DNA from: Paenibacillus sp. S150 | GTDB taxonomy: Bacteria; Bacillota; Bacilli; Paenibacillales; Paenibacillaceae | NCBI RefSeq assembly: GCF_019352175.1 | Contig: NZ_JACBYI010000004.1 | Span: 62,001-126,000 of the forward strand | Length of the DNA stretch: 64,000 nt | Direction of reading: 5' to 3' | Shown: positions 38,715 to 48,640 of the stretch, one piece after another | Layout: each line of letters starts with the position of its first letter | How positions within the stretch are numbered: position 1 is the stretch's first letter | Translations under genes and position numbers: made by a program | The notes under the pieces: model-generated | The model's database searches: none | Seen by the model: the letters and a program-made list of their open reading frames with translations, nothing else | What the model was told of the DNA's origin: nothing

Positions 38715-39545
38715 TCAGCCTTTAACAGAACCGGCAAGACCATCTACGAAATATTTCTGGAAAAAGAGGAAAACAATCAGCACGGGCAGCAGAGCAATGG
38801 TTGCTCCGGCCAGCAGACCGGTAAAATCGACTGAATACTCGCCTGTGAAGGCATACATGCCCACAGATAAAGTTCGCAGCTCCGGCTTGTTTAGTGTAAA
38901 GATAAGCGGGACAAAAAATGAATTCCAGGTGAAGATAAACTGCATGATTGCCGTCGTGGCGATAATGGGCCTTGACAGAGGCAGCATGACCTGAATGAAG
39001 GTGCGGATAAATCCGGCGCCGTCAATTTGTGCAGCATCCTCCAGGTCTTTGGGAAGGCCTTGAAAGAAAGACATAAACAATAGAATAAAAAGCACATGCG
39101 CATTTGACGATTCTGCCAAAATGACTCCCGGCAGCGTATTAAGCAGATTCAGCTTCTTGATAATCTGATAGATAGGAATGATGGTATAGCCCTTCGGAAT
39201 GAACAAACTTGATGTAAGTATAAGAAGCAGCCATCGATGTCCAGGAAAACGGACCCGTCCTAGCGCATATCCAGCCAGGGTAGTCAGGAATAGAACAATC
39301 AGTACAGTGGACAGTGTAACAATTACGGAATTCCTGAAATATACCGAGAATTTCGCCGTAATCCAGGCGCGGATATAATTATCCCAATGAAAGGTTTTCG
39401 GCAGCAAATTTGCGCTGGAGGAGATAAATTCCGTATTTGTCTTGAAAGAAGAGAACAGCATCCAGAGAAACGGGTATATCCACAGGATTGCACAAGCAAC
39501 GAGCAGAATGTAAACGGCGGCTTGGGCATAACGGTTGATCTTCAC
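38715..39545 (-). CDS. Sugar ABC importer permease (MalG-like), fourth importer
   Basis: 276 residues from a GTG; the site AAGGAGTG overlaps the end of the upstream permease gene. Six membrane helices; loop EDAAQIDGAGFIRTFIQVMLP near residue 185; C-terminus FQKYFVDGLAGSVKG. It is followed by the GH3 gene. Confidence 0.92.
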   Translation of the reverse strand: MKINRYAQAAVYILLVACAILWIYPFLWMLFSSFKTNTEFISSSANLLPKTFHWDNYIRAWITAKFSVYFRNSVIVTLSTVLIVLFLTTLAGYALGRVRFPGHRWLLLILTSSLFIPKGYTIIPIYQIIKKLNLLNTLPGVILAESSNAHVLFILLFMSFFQGLPKDLEDAAQIDGAGFIRTFIQVMLPLSRPIIATTAIMQFIFTWNSFFVPLIFTLNKPELRTLSVGMYAFTGEYSVDFTGLLAGATIALLPVLIVFLFFQKYFVDGLAGSVKG

Positions 39546-39551
39546 GAACGT

Positions 39552-40466
39552 TCACACTCCTTTGCTGCTTGCATGGGTTTCGGCCAGCCTGACGAGTCCA
39601 GCCAGCAAGAGGGTGATTATAAATACCGTTAACCCAAAGACAATACCTGCTGCGGAGGCAAAACCCATTTGCGGAATTCCGTTGTTTCCATAAGAGAAAC
39701 GGTAGATATACAAATCCACTAAATCTGTAGCGAAATAAGGGCCGCTGTCGGTCAACGTTTTGGCCAAATCGAATACATGCATGCCGTTGATTACGGCGAG
39801 CAGAATAATTACTGCACTTGCAGGTTTCAGCAGCGGAAGGGTCAGATAGCGCAGGGAGGTCCAGAATCCGCTTCCGTCCAGCTTGGCTGCTTCATACATA
39901 TCGGCCGGCAGCGATTGCAGGCTGGCCAGCCAGTAAATCATAATCATGCCGAATATCTTCCAGATGCCTGTTCCGATCAGCACGACCATAGCTGTCGCAG
40001 CTCCTCCCAGCCAGGATACGGAGCGGTCAATAATGCCGAGCCCCAGCAATAAGTTGTTAAAGGGGGCGTTCTGATTTCCGAAGATCAGGCGCATCATCAG
40101 GCCGACGACCGAAGCAGTGGCGACTACAGGGAGGAAGTAGGCAGTGCGAAACACGATGGTCCCCTTTAACCAAACGGCGTTAAGAGCAATTGCAGCGAAC
40201 AGGCCAAGCGGAACCACAATAATCGTTTGGGAGACGAGGTAGACCAAATTATTCTTATAGGCGTTCCAGAAGGCTTCATCGGCGATAACTGTTCTGTAAT
40301 TGTCCCAGCCGACAAAATCATCCAAAGGGCCGATTCCGCTCCATTCGTATAGCGAGTAGACATAACTCATGATAATGGGATAGACAGTAAATATGAAGAA
40401 AAGAATTAGCTGGGGCAGAAGGAACAAATAAGCCCATAGATAAAGCTTGCGTTTATTAGCTTTCAT
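39552..40466 (-). CDS. Sugar ABC importer permease (MalF-like), fourth importer
   Basis: 304 residues. Six membrane helices, the first at residues 10-32 (YLWAYLFLLPQLILFFIFTVYP). The EAA loop is YEAAKLDGSGFWTSLRYLTLP near 220. It lies 6 bases ahead of the partner permease and 90 bases behind the binding protein gene. Confidence 0.92.
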   Translation of the reverse strand: MKANKRKLYLWAYLFLLPQLILFFIFTVYPIIMSYVYSLYEWSGIGPLDDFVGWDNYRTVIADEAFWNAYKNNLVYLVSQTIIVVPLGLFAAIALNAVWLKGTIVFRTAYFLPVVATASVVGLMMRLIFGNQNAPFNNLLLGLGIIDRSVSWLGGAATAMVVLIGTGIWKIFGMIMIYWLASLQSLPADMYEAAKLDGSGFWTSLRYLTLPLLKPASAVIILLAVINGMHVFDLAKTLTDSGPYFATDLVDLYIYRFSYGNNGIPQMGFASAAGIVFGLTVFIITLLLAGLVRLAETHASSKGV

Positions 40467-40556
40467 ACCGGACCCTTTCTCGTTAAACTGGCTGGGGAAC
40501 CCCGTTCGGAGACTCCCCAGGGCGGCCTGCAGGCAAGCTGAAGGCCTGACACAGAG

Positions 40557-42041
40557 TTATTGTCCTGTATAGGGCTGGAGCGGTACCCAGTCTGAAAATT
40601 GATAATCCTCCAGGCTGACTGCAACACCTTCAGCCGCAAGCTTCTTGATTGCGCTATCACGCACCTTGTTTGCCTCTTCGTTAATCGCGGTCAGCTCGGC
40701 GCTTATATCTTGAATCTGCCCGCTTAAATATCCTTCTATAACGTTAAGCAGCGTGGTTTTCGGCAGCTTTCCGCTTGTCTCCTTGGCAACATCAATCGTT
40801 GCGCTGTTCTTGACATAAGGACGGGGCACGAGAATCACGGTTTCGTTCTGAAGAGCGAGTCCTTTTTTGGCAATCAGATGCGTAACTTCGGTTTCTTCGT
40901 TCTGCGCGGTAACGGGCGAATATTCAACGCCGTCACGTACCAGCTTCGGATACAAATGATCCATTAAATACTGCAGGAAAAGCTTTGTTTCCTCATAATG
41001 TTTGGTTGTCTTGGCCACAAACAGCGCGGCAGTTGCAGCTCCTCCGTTATAGGCGAAGTATTGCTTCTTGCCATCTTTGGTCGGCAATGGGGCTACCCCG
41101 AAATTATCGAGCTGGTCTGCAGGCAGCTTGGTTGCTTCGTATGCGCCGTCGAAGAGAAGAGCCGCCTGACCGGAAATCATAAGTGCCGCACCTTCGGTCA
41201 TATTCATCACAAGGCTGTTCGGATGCAGCAATTCCTGGTCATATAACAACTTGAAGTATTCGAGCGTCTCTACGATGCTCGGCGAGTTAATTTCATACAG
41301 ACCCGTTTTATAATTAATTGGAATTGATGTGGAGGGAACAACCTCGGGTTTGATGGCGGTAGCCATCTGCTGAACAATGGAAGCCGCCAAGCTTGAGGCT
41401 TTAATGCCCATGACCACACCGTAGGCTTCCCCGTTTGTTCCTTCTTTGACCTTCCGGCTGAATGTGACCAGCTCATCCCATGTTTTTGGGATATCTGCTT
41501 CTGTCAACCCGGCTTTCGTGAGAACTGATTTATTATAGAAGAGCTCCATGGCGGCGCGTTTCGGATTGAAGAGCGGTATGGAGTAGACATTGCCATCCAG
41601 AGTGGTTTCGCCTTCGGACCAGGTGCCCTCAAAAAATTCAGACTGCACTTCATCCGTAATCAGATCGTCGATAGGATGGATAATGTCCAATTGCGACAGC
41701 TGGTAAGTGGGCAGGCTGGGATGGCTGCCGAATATATCGGGCAAATCGCCGCCGCTGATTGCAGTCTGCAATTGTGCAACATATTGGGCGAAAGGAATGG
41801 TGGAGTAATTGACCTTGATTCCCGGATGTTCGGCCTGGAATTCAGCAATGGTTTCGGCAATTTGCGGATTGGCCTCCTCCCATCTTCCCCAAAATTCAAG
41901 AGTCACAGGCTCTGAGACTGCTGCGGAGGTAGGTGCCGTTGCTTCAGAGAATTCTTCATTGGCCGCGCCGGAGCAACCGGAGAGAGCCGGTGCCGCAGTA
42001 AGCAGCAGCGCGGTGAGGAACGACAACGCTTTTCGATTCAT
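40557..42041 (-). CDS. Extracellular sugar-binding lipoprotein, fourth importer
   Basis: About 494 residues from ATG 42041; a GTG at 42053 lies too close to the ribosome site AAGGGA. The lipobox LSGC follows a short signal peptide. The mature chain starts VTLEFWGRWEEANPQ, a CUT1 family-1 binding protein. It is the first gene of the operon binding protein - permease - permease - GH3. Confidence 0.92.
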   Translation of the reverse strand: MNRKALSFLTALLLTAAPALSGCSGAANEEFSEATAPTSAAVSEPVTLEFWGRWEEANPQIAETIAEFQAEHPGIKVNYSTIPFAQYVAQLQTAISGGDLPDIFGSHPSLPTYQLSQLDIIHPIDDLITDEVQSEFFEGTWSEGETTLDGNVYSIPLFNPKRAAMELFYNKSVLTKAGLTEADIPKTWDELVTFSRKVKEGTNGEAYGVVMGIKASSLAASIVQQMATAIKPEVVPSTSIPINYKTGLYEINSPSIVETLEYFKLLYDQELLHPNSLVMNMTEGAALMISGQAALLFDGAYEATKLPADQLDNFGVAPLPTKDGKKQYFAYNGGAATAALFVAKTTKHYEETKLFLQYLMDHLYPKLVRDGVEYSPVTAQNEETEVTHLIAKKGLALQNETVILVPRPYVKNSATIDVAKETSGKLPKTTLLNVIEGYLSGQIQDISAELTAINEEANKVRDSAIKKLAAEGVAVSLEDYQFSDWVPLQPYTGQ

Positions 42042-42198
42042 TTTGCCACACACGTCCCTTCATAGGTTAAGCTTGTCTTTAATACATTAATCCTATAGAA
42101 TAAGGTGGTTTAATGTAAGCAAGATATGGCTTTCACCCAGTATAGAGAATTCGTGCAGGGCAAACAACGGGAATAATTTAGTAGAAGGTGTGAAAAAT

Positions 42199-43575
42199 TT
42201 AGCCTTGGCGAATCTGTCTGGCCTCCCGGTAAGCTCCAGGTGTCAAGCCGAATTCTTTTTTGAACAAACGGCTGAAATGCCGGGTATCAGCATAACCGAC
42301 AAGAAGGGCGATCTCACTGATGTTTCTTCCTCCGCTCAGCAGCATGTCCCTGGCGATACGCATTCTGTAGGAAATCAGCTGTTGAACAAAAGGCCTGCCG
42401 GTATGCTGCTTGAACATGCGGCTTAAGGTGACCGGATGGACTCCGGCATAGGCGGCAGCGGACTCAAGCGTGAGACCCGGCTCCTCCGACTGCTCCAGCA
42501 GCCGGAGGAGCCGCTCCAGCCAACCGACATTGTCCAGGCAACGCTCCTTCTGATTCCGCCGTTCGGCCAGCTCTTCCTGAATTTTTCCGCTGAGGCCCAG
42601 CCTCAATTCGAACCAGGTTCCGTATGCCTCCACCCGGAATCTGAGAGCTTCCTCCGTGCCTGCGTGGAATTCAGACTGCCCTCCGAAGGCCTGTTCCGCG
42701 AACCGGGCGCATTCACTCCGCAGAAGGGGGAGAGTCAGGTGCTCAAGCTGTCCGAACCAGTGCTTCAGCAAGGAATCTGCGGCTTCGGCATCCCCAACTG
42801 AGAGCGCTGCGAGCAGAAGTTCAAGCTGATCCTGGGTCTCCTGCGGAATGCGGTCCAGCTTCCTGGAGACCATGCCGGTAACACCGAAGAATTGTTCCTC
42901 TTCGTGCAGTACACGGGCAGCGGCATAAGCCTTCAGAAACTCTCCAGAAGCCCAGAAGACCGGAAGCGCCCCATGACCTGAAGCCTTGACAACCTGCAGG
43001 CTGTTTCCGTCGGCCAGCTCATAATTTGCAATGGCTTCCATGCCTTCTTCGAAGATAGAAGAGTCCGTGTTCTTTCCGCTCCTCATGAACTGCACTTGCT
43101 TGGCCTGCCGGTCATCGAACCAGATACTCGCATTGTCATGGACCCTGACCTTTAAAACAGCGTCTCCGGATCTTTCCAACAGTGAACAAAGATCATGGTG
43201 CAGCCTGGCTTTTATATCGCTGTGCACATTCCTGACAATATTCTGCAGCTGGGTCCGGTTTACGGGCTTAAGCAGATAATCCATAGCTCCCAGACGCAGA
43301 GCCCGTTGGGTATACTCGAAATCGCTGAATCCGGTAACAATGACCACCCGAAATAAATGACCGGTCTGCTTGAGCTGCTGCAGAATTTCCAGACCGTCCA
43401 GCTCTGGCATCCGAATATCGATAAAGACCAGATCGGGGCGCACCAGAACGATATTTTGCAGCGCCTCCCGGCCGAATCCGGCATCAAATACATGGGCATA
43501 AGGAATGTCCGCCTTGATCTTGCTGATTATGCTCTCACGGATCTTCTGTTCATCATCTGCTACACAAATTTTCAT
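42199..43575 (-). CDS. Response regulator, YesN type (REC + AraC helix-turn-helix)
   Basis: 458 residues from ATG 43575, after GAGGAGTG. Receiver domain with D7/D8 and phospho-acceptor D53 in LVFIDIRMPELDG and the lysine of LLKPVN. The linker is followed by an AraC double helix-turn-helix (LTLESAAAYAGVHPVTLSRMF; ISEIALLVGYADTRHFSRLF). It ends the stretch upstream of the fourth importer, which is on the same strand 157 bases away. Its kinase partner is the divergent gene at 43630, 54 bases away. Confidence 0.93.
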   Translation of the reverse strand: MKICVADDEQKIRESIISKIKADIPYAHVFDAGFGREALQNIVLVRPDLVFIDIRMPELDGLEILQQLKQTGHLFRVVIVTGFSDFEYTQRALRLGAMDYLLKPVNRTQLQNIVRNVHSDIKARLHHDLCSLLERSGDAVLKVRVHDNASIWFDDRQAKQVQFMRSGKNTDSSIFEEGMEAIANYELADGNSLQVVKASGHGALPVFWASGEFLKAYAAARVLHEEEQFFGVTGMVSRKLDRIPQETQDQLELLLAALSVGDAEAADSLLKHWFGQLEHLTLPLLRSECARFAEQAFGGQSEFHAGTEEALRFRVEAYGTWFELRLGLSGKIQEELAERRNQKERCLDNVGWLERLLRLLEQSEEPGLTLESAAAYAGVHPVTLSRMFKQHTGRPFVQQLISYRMRIARDMLLSGGRNISEIALLVGYADTRHFSRLFKKEFGLTPGAYREARQIRQG

Positions 43576-43629
43576 TGTTTGGCCCACTCCTCTCATGCTC
43601 GATGATCCTTTAATAAGGAAGGGAAGAAT

Positions 43630-45432
43630 ATGAAGCACCTGCTTACAAAAATGAATTCGTCACTAAAATATAAACTGCTCGGTGTGCTGCTGCTTATGTC
43701 CTTCATACCCATTACGCTGGCCAGCTTCAGCTGGTATCACAGCATGACCCGTTCCGCGATAAGCCAATCCTCCGAAATTGCTGACCAGTACACCCGGTTT
43801 ATGGCCGAAGAGCTTTCGAGTTATCTCACGGAGCTGAACCAGGCGCTTAACCCGCTGTTGCTGCAGCCGGAATTTCAAAGCTATCTCACGCTCTCCCGGG
43901 ATAACATTCGCAGCCAGGCCGTACTGGCTGCGGCATTCCGTCCGCAGCTGCAAACGATACTGCAATCGTACCAGGAAGTGGCGGGTATTCTATATTTGGA
44001 TCGCCAGGGAAAGATCATGTATGATTCCTATCAGAATAACATGAATTACGGCTATGATTTCAACCGGGATTCTTTTTTTTCTGAGGTCCAGGAAGTTCAG
44101 AGCGTTGTGCTGGGCCTTTCCCATCCTGCTTCCTACCTGCTGGAAGCAGACCAGATAAGCGTTCCCCTGATCAGGCCTGTTGTCAATCTGCGAACCGGAA
44201 AGGTTGATTCCTGGCTGGTGGTGGAAATTCGTGAATCTTTCTTCACCCGGTTGGCTGGCGCGGAAGAACATACGGACAAGGGAGAGATTTTGCTCTATCA
44301 TCCCGAGAGCGGCCGCTTTCTGGCCGGCACCCATATCGAGCCGGAATTTCAAGAGTATATTATTGAAGCCTTCAGGAAGGAGGGACTGCGTGGCGGCATT
44401 CGTTGGTCTTGGAACAATGGGGAATACGAGGCGATTTCCCGGGATATTATTTTTGGCGGCTGGAAGCTGGTATGGATTTATTCGCTCGATCCGATGCTGC
44501 AGGGTGTGAGATATTCCCTCCTTTTGACTATTGTGATTGCGGTGGGAACGCTGCTGCTGGCCTTGATCCTCGCCTTTCCGGCGATGGATGTGGTGCTGCA
44601 GCCTCTGTATAGACTGATAAACGGAATCAATGAGCTCTCCCGAGGGATTTATCAGCCGATCAGACATGAAACGCCGGGCGAAATCGGTTTTGTTATTGAT
44701 CATTTCAACCGATTGCTGATTGATCTGAAAGATGCCGATAAGCAGGCCTACGACGCAATAATGCGCGAGAAGGAGCGTGAACTGCTGCAGCTCCAGGCCC
44801 AGACCAATCCGCATTTGTTCTTTAACACGCTGGAGGCCATTTCTTCTTATGCACGCATTAACCAACCGGCTGTGGTCGAGGATATGATTGACAAAATATC
44901 CAGCATGATGCGTTACAGCATCCGCAACGACGGAGGCTGGGTCCCACTGTCCGAAGAGATTTCTTACATCCACGATTTCATACGTATCCATGATTACAGA
45001 AACGGAGCGAGCATTGACGTGATTCTGAATATTCCTTCCTGCGGGAAAGAGCTGGAGATTATGAAACTCAGCATTCAGCCATTCGTAGAAAATGCCTTGA
45101 AATACGGCTGGAGCTCAAGATTTAAGGAAAATGAGTTCCAGCTGTGCATCAGCGTTCACAAGCAGGACGGCAGGCTTGTCGTCACTGTTGAGAACACTGG
45201 AGTTCCCATAGACGGAGAGGTAATGGAGCAGTTGCAGGAACTGCTTGTAAGCGAAAGAGGCGGAAAATCATCCTTCTTCGCCAGGCATACCGGCATTGCG
45301 AATGTTTACCGGCGCCTTAGGCTGTGGTATGGAAAGGATTTGGAATTTACAATAGAGAGCACGAATACGTTCACGCGCTTCCGCTATTCGGCACCTCTTG
45401 CTGACATGTCGGAAGAACCGCCATCAGCATAG
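43630..45432 (+). CDS. Sensor histidine kinase, YesM type, with atypical H-box
   Basis: 600 residues after AAGGGAAG. Membrane helices near 15-36 and 297-319 enclose an extracellular sensor of about 260 residues; a HAMP region follows. The His box reads QTNPHLFFNTLEAISSYARIN instead of the usual Q(I/M)NPHFLYNTL, though the phospho-accepting His and the following Asn are kept. The ATPase domain has SIQPFVENALKYGW. The expected GxGL-type motif of the ATP lid is not visible in the stretch ENTGVPIDGE, so ATP binding may be atypical. It is transcribed away from its regulator. Confidence 0.9.
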   Translation: MKHLLTKMNSSLKYKLLGVLLLMSFIPITLASFSWYHSMTRSAISQSSEIADQYTRFMAEELSSYLTELNQALNPLLLQPEFQSYLTLSRDNIRSQAVLAAAFRPQLQTILQSYQEVAGILYLDRQGKIMYDSYQNNMNYGYDFNRDSFFSEVQEVQSVVLGLSHPASYLLEADQISVPLIRPVVNLRTGKVDSWLVVEIRESFFTRLAGAEEHTDKGEILLYHPESGRFLAGTHIEPEFQEYIIEAFRKEGLRGGIRWSWNNGEYEAISRDIIFGGWKLVWIYSLDPMLQGVRYSLLLTIVIAVGTLLLALILAFPAMDVVLQPLYRLINGINELSRGIYQPIRHETPGEIGFVIDHFNRLLIDLKDADKQAYDAIMREKERELLQLQAQTNPHLFFNTLEAISSYARINQPAVVEDMIDKISSMMRYSIRNDGGWVPLSEEISYIHDFIRIHDYRNGASIDVILNIPSCGKELEIMKLSIQPFVENALKYGWSSRFKENEFQLCISVHKQDGRLVVTVENTGVPIDGEVMEQLQELLVSERGGKSSFFARHTGIANVYRRLRLWYGKDLEFTIESTNTFTRFRYSAPLADMSEEPPSA

Positions 45433-45482
45433 CCGCGGACGAATTGTTACCCGTATCTATCACCGTACGGGCTTGCACAGAA

Positions 45483-45515
45483 CCACCATTGCTTTTATTC
45501 CACAAGCAATGGTGG
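45483..45515. other. Perfect 12-bp inverted repeat after the YesM-type kinase
   Basis: CCACCATTGCTT and AAGCAATGGTGG enclose a 9-base loop. No T run follows on either strand, so it could be a weak terminator or a transcript-end stem. Confidence 0.5.
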
Positions 45516-45570
45516 ACTATGCCGGTATGCCGTAAAGGTATATTGTTTCTGCAGGTATTTCTGGCTGAGT

Positions 45571-45655
45571 TCAGGAATCTGAAGGCATCACTTGCCCGGT
45601 CTTCCGCGGTGGATTGAACAGGTACACGAGGTAGCCCACGATAAACGGCAGCACG
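45571..45655 (-). pseudogene. 3' fragment of a CPBP-family protease gene
   Basis: The minus strand encodes VLPFIVGYLVYLFNPPRKTG and a stop six codons later (TGA at 45571-45573). It matches the C-terminus of the intact CPBP protease at 26105-27793 (VLPFIVGYIVYRFNPPRKTE). The rest of that copy is absent. Confidence 0.8.
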
Positions 45656-45753
45656 TACGCCCTGGTCTCCGCGGAAAACCTTGCTGACACGGCTTAGCAG
45701 AGATCCGCCTCAGGCAGAACTGCCGCCGCTTCAAGTTTCTTCCCCGTGCTCAT
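45655..45753 (-). pseudogene. 5' fragment of an ABC transporter ATPase gene
   Basis: From ATG 45753, overlapping the end of the GntR remnant, the frame reads MSTGKKLEAAAVLPEADL. After a one-base shift it continues LLSRVSKVFRGDQGVR, the typical start of an ABC ATPase. It then runs directly into the CPBP fragment, so the body of the gene has been deleted. Confidence 0.65.
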
Positions 45754-46150
45754 CACTGCTTCTCATTCCCCTTGCGGATCATTTCGGACAGCTGCTCCGT
45801 TGTTATGCCCAGCTTCCCGGCTTCGCAGATCCTCGCAACCACATATTGCTCGTAGAACTGCTGTCTGCGCTTATTCGTCAATTCCGTGCGTGCACCCGCC
45901 TTGGCAAACATCCGATCCCCCGCTTCTTGTATAAGATTTCCTGCTCCACAAGCAGATTCATACCTTTGGCCGCCGTTGCCGGATTAATGCCGTAGAACAA
46001 GGCGAACTGGTTCGTGTATGGCATCTGTGATTCTTCAGGCAGAGTTCCGCTGAGAATGTCGTTTGCAATCAGCTCAGATGTCAAGGGGCATACGCTTGGT
46101 TGGGCTGTCTGCAAATTACTAAGATTAGTTTGAATAAATTTCCTATGCAT
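45753..46150 (-). pseudogene. GntR-family (YtrA-type) regulator, frameshifted
   Basis: The first part, from 46150, has the winged helix-turn-helix (LTSELIANDILSGTLPEESQ, INPATAAKGMNLLVEQEIL). Near 45910 the frame is lost; inserting one base restores GIGMF...GARTELTNKRRQQFYEQYV and the chain runs on to a stop at 45753. That matches the ~130-residue YtrA group, which usually heads an ABC transporter operon; a shred of such an ATPase gene follows at once. Confidence 0.75.
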
Positions 46151-46332
46151 ATATATAAAATGTATTCTGTAATGTTAAAATAAAAATAATTGAGTTGAAC
46201 TCGTTCGATTGTCCTGCAGCCCCTTGTTAAATTTAAATGTAAACGGAATCAGTAAGTGCTGCCACAGCGGTTATGAATACCGGACAGCATTGTTCCATGT
46301 ATGTAACTATAGAGATCATAGGGGGAGCTATA

Positions 46333-48600
46333 ATGAAAAGAACACCGATGATGCTGCAGCTGGCGCTAATTCTATTCTGTATCATGGCAATTCCTACAGC
46401 CGTCCTGACGTGGTACAGCGGGGCACAGATTATAGAGAACTCAGAGGCAGCCATCGGGGAATCTACGCTTGCCGGGCTGAATGCCAACCGCCAGTTAAAT
46501 GAGAACGCTCTCGCCAATCTGGCACAGGATACATCACGTCTGGCTGCAACCAATGTTTTTGACCGCATCCGCAGCTTCGGGACGTACGACGAAATTAACG
46601 CAGGCTATAATAATGTGAGCCGGGCGCTGGCAGTGACCAAAGAACTGCTGAACTTGAACCGCCGTGTAGACGGTGTGTACTCCTCATACTTTTATCTGAA
46701 TGATTCCGATTATGTGATTTCTACAGACAAAGGTGTCTCGAAGCTGGAGCGTTATGAGCCGGTCGGCTGGACAACAGACGCTCTTGCCGGGCAGAGGGGG
46801 ATCAGCGGCGTGTGGGTACCCCGCAAGCTGAATTCGGGCGTCAATGTCGTTTCCTATGTATACCCCCTCAACCGCCTGTCTTCCACTACCCGGGGATTAA
46901 TCGTAGTGAATATGAGGGAGAGCCAGATCGGCAAATATCTGCATGCCACAGAGATCGGCGACAGCAATTACCTGCTCCTGGACCCGGGCGGCAAGGTGAT
47001 TTCCTTCAATGACAAGTCGCTGCTGCTCTCCGACGGCTTCGCCCTGCCCTTTCTCTCAGAGTTGCTGAATCAGGATTCGAGTGAAGGGTATGCATTCCGT
47101 GAGCTGAACGGCAAACGTATGGTTTACGCATGGAGCCGCTCGGCATTGTCCGGATGGTGGAATGTCAGCTGGAGCTCCATGGATGAGCTCATGGCCAAAT
47201 CGCGCGATATGCAGGGGAACATCATTTTGCTAACCGGCGCCATTATTTTGCTGGGGACTGTGATGGCTGTCTTTCTCGCGACATGGCTGTCCAGACCGCT
47301 CAGGCAGCTGGTCCGGACGATTCGCTTAAAAAGCGATCTGGGTGTAGTAAATAAGAATGAGCTTGCCTTCCTGGATATGGCGTTCAGGCGGATGCAGGAG
47401 GAAGAGGAAAGTCTGTTCCGGCTGCTGCAGGAGCGCGAAAAGGATACCCGCAGCCTCGCCGTTCACCGTCTTCTGCGCGGAGAAATTCCGCCCCGGATCA
47501 CGGAGGTTTTTCCGGAAGCGTGTTACAGAATCGCCGTAGTCTCCATCGACCAGTATAGACGGTATGCGGGCAATACCAATGTGGAGACACGCAGCTACCA
47601 CCGGTATCTGCTGGGTACGAAGTATGAAGGCCTCTTTCCGGAGGGAATACTGGCCCGGTCTGTCTATCATAACGACGGCTGTATTGTGATTGTGCTGAAC
47701 TTTGCTCCGGATGAGCATGAGCGAAGCGGCGTTCTGATTCATCAGGCACTGGAAACGATCCGGGATCAGTCGCTAACGCTGCTGGGGCATTCGGTCACAA
47801 TCGGAGTAAGTGATTTGGCAGATGCACCGGAAATGATAGCCCAGAGGCTGTTCGAAGCGATGGAATTGATTAAGCAGCGGATGATTAATGGTGCCGGAAG
47901 CATCACTTACTGGCAGGAGAAAGAGGCGAAGAGCCGCAAATATATCGATTCCGAAAGCAGTGAGCGGCGCATTCTGAATTTCCTGGATGCCGGCAATCTG
48001 GACGGGATATTTAAAGAGCTTCAGAGCATCCGCAGCCAGATCAGCCGGGAAGAAAATATTTCCTATGACAATATCATGTTCATTTATCACCAGCTGATGG
48101 GTGCGACCATCAAGCATCTCCGCGAGAATCATATCGGTACCGGAAGAATGATTATGGGTAAAGGCAACATCTATACTGTTCTGGCTGCGATGGATACGCT
48201 TGATGAGCTTGAGGAGTACTTGCATGAACTTTTCCGTGAAATCGTGCAGAGCCTGGACCGCAGTACCAGGGATACCAATCATGGAGAACGGATTATTCAA
48301 TATTTGAGGGACAATTACCGTAAGGAAATTGTATTTGAGGATATGGCCAAGGAAATCAGCATCAGCTACTCTTATATGCGCAAGATCGTATATGAGCAGA
48401 CCGGGAAAAGCATGATAGATCTTCTTAATCAGCTGCGAATAGAGCAGGCTAAGGAGCTGCTGCTGGATACCGACCTGACGATCAAGCAGATAGCAGCAGA
48501 GGTAGGCTATTATAATGTCCAAAGCTTCAACCGCTTTTTCCGTAAGTATGAAGGGATGCCGCCGAGCAGCTACAAGTTGGCCAAGAGCAAGAGCTCCTAG
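46333..48600 (+). CDS. Membrane-bound AraC-family regulator with extracellular sensor
   Basis: 755 residues from ATG 46333, preceded by AGGGGGAG; the earlier start at 46273 has none. Helices at about 8-28 and 295-316 enclose a sensor of about 260 residues. HAMP-like and linker segments follow. The C-terminal AraC domain has IVFEDMAKEISISYSYMRKIV and IKQIAAEVGYYNVQSFNRFF. It has the same architecture as the regulator at 6642 and no kinase domain. It probably controls the fifth importer (49447-53020). Confidence 0.91.
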   Translation: MKRTPMMLQLALILFCIMAIPTAVLTWYSGAQIIENSEAAIGESTLAGLNANRQLNENALANLAQDTSRLAATNVFDRIRSFGTYDEINAGYNNVSRALAVTKELLNLNRRVDGVYSSYFYLNDSDYVISTDKGVSKLERYEPVGWTTDALAGQRGISGVWVPRKLNSGVNVVSYVYPLNRLSSTTRGLIVVNMRESQIGKYLHATEIGDSNYLLLDPGGKVISFNDKSLLLSDGFALPFLSELLNQDSSEGYAFRELNGKRMVYAWSRSALSGWWNVSWSSMDELMAKSRDMQGNIILLTGAIILLGTVMAVFLATWLSRPLRQLVRTIRLKSDLGVVNKNELAFLDMAFRRMQEEEESLFRLLQEREKDTRSLAVHRLLRGEIPPRITEVFPEACYRIAVVSIDQYRRYAGNTNVETRSYHRYLLGTKYEGLFPEGILARSVYHNDGCIVIVLNFAPDEHERSGVLIHQALETIRDQSLTLLGHSVTIGVSDLADAPEMIAQRLFEAMELIKQRMINGAGSITYWQEKEAKSRKYIDSESSERRILNFLDAGNLDGIFKELQSIRSQISREENISYDNIMFIYHQLMGATIKHLRENHIGTGRMIMGKGNIYTVLAAMDTLDELEEYLHELFREIVQSLDRSTRDTNHGERIIQYLRDNYRKEIVFEDMAKEISISYSYMRKIVYEQTGKSMIDLLNQLRIEQAKELLLDTDLTIKQIAAEVGYYNVQSFNRFFRKYEGMPPSSYKLAKSKSS

Positions 48601-48640
48601 GAGCTTCTCCCGGCCGGCGGCGGCTTTTTTTAAAAGTTAA

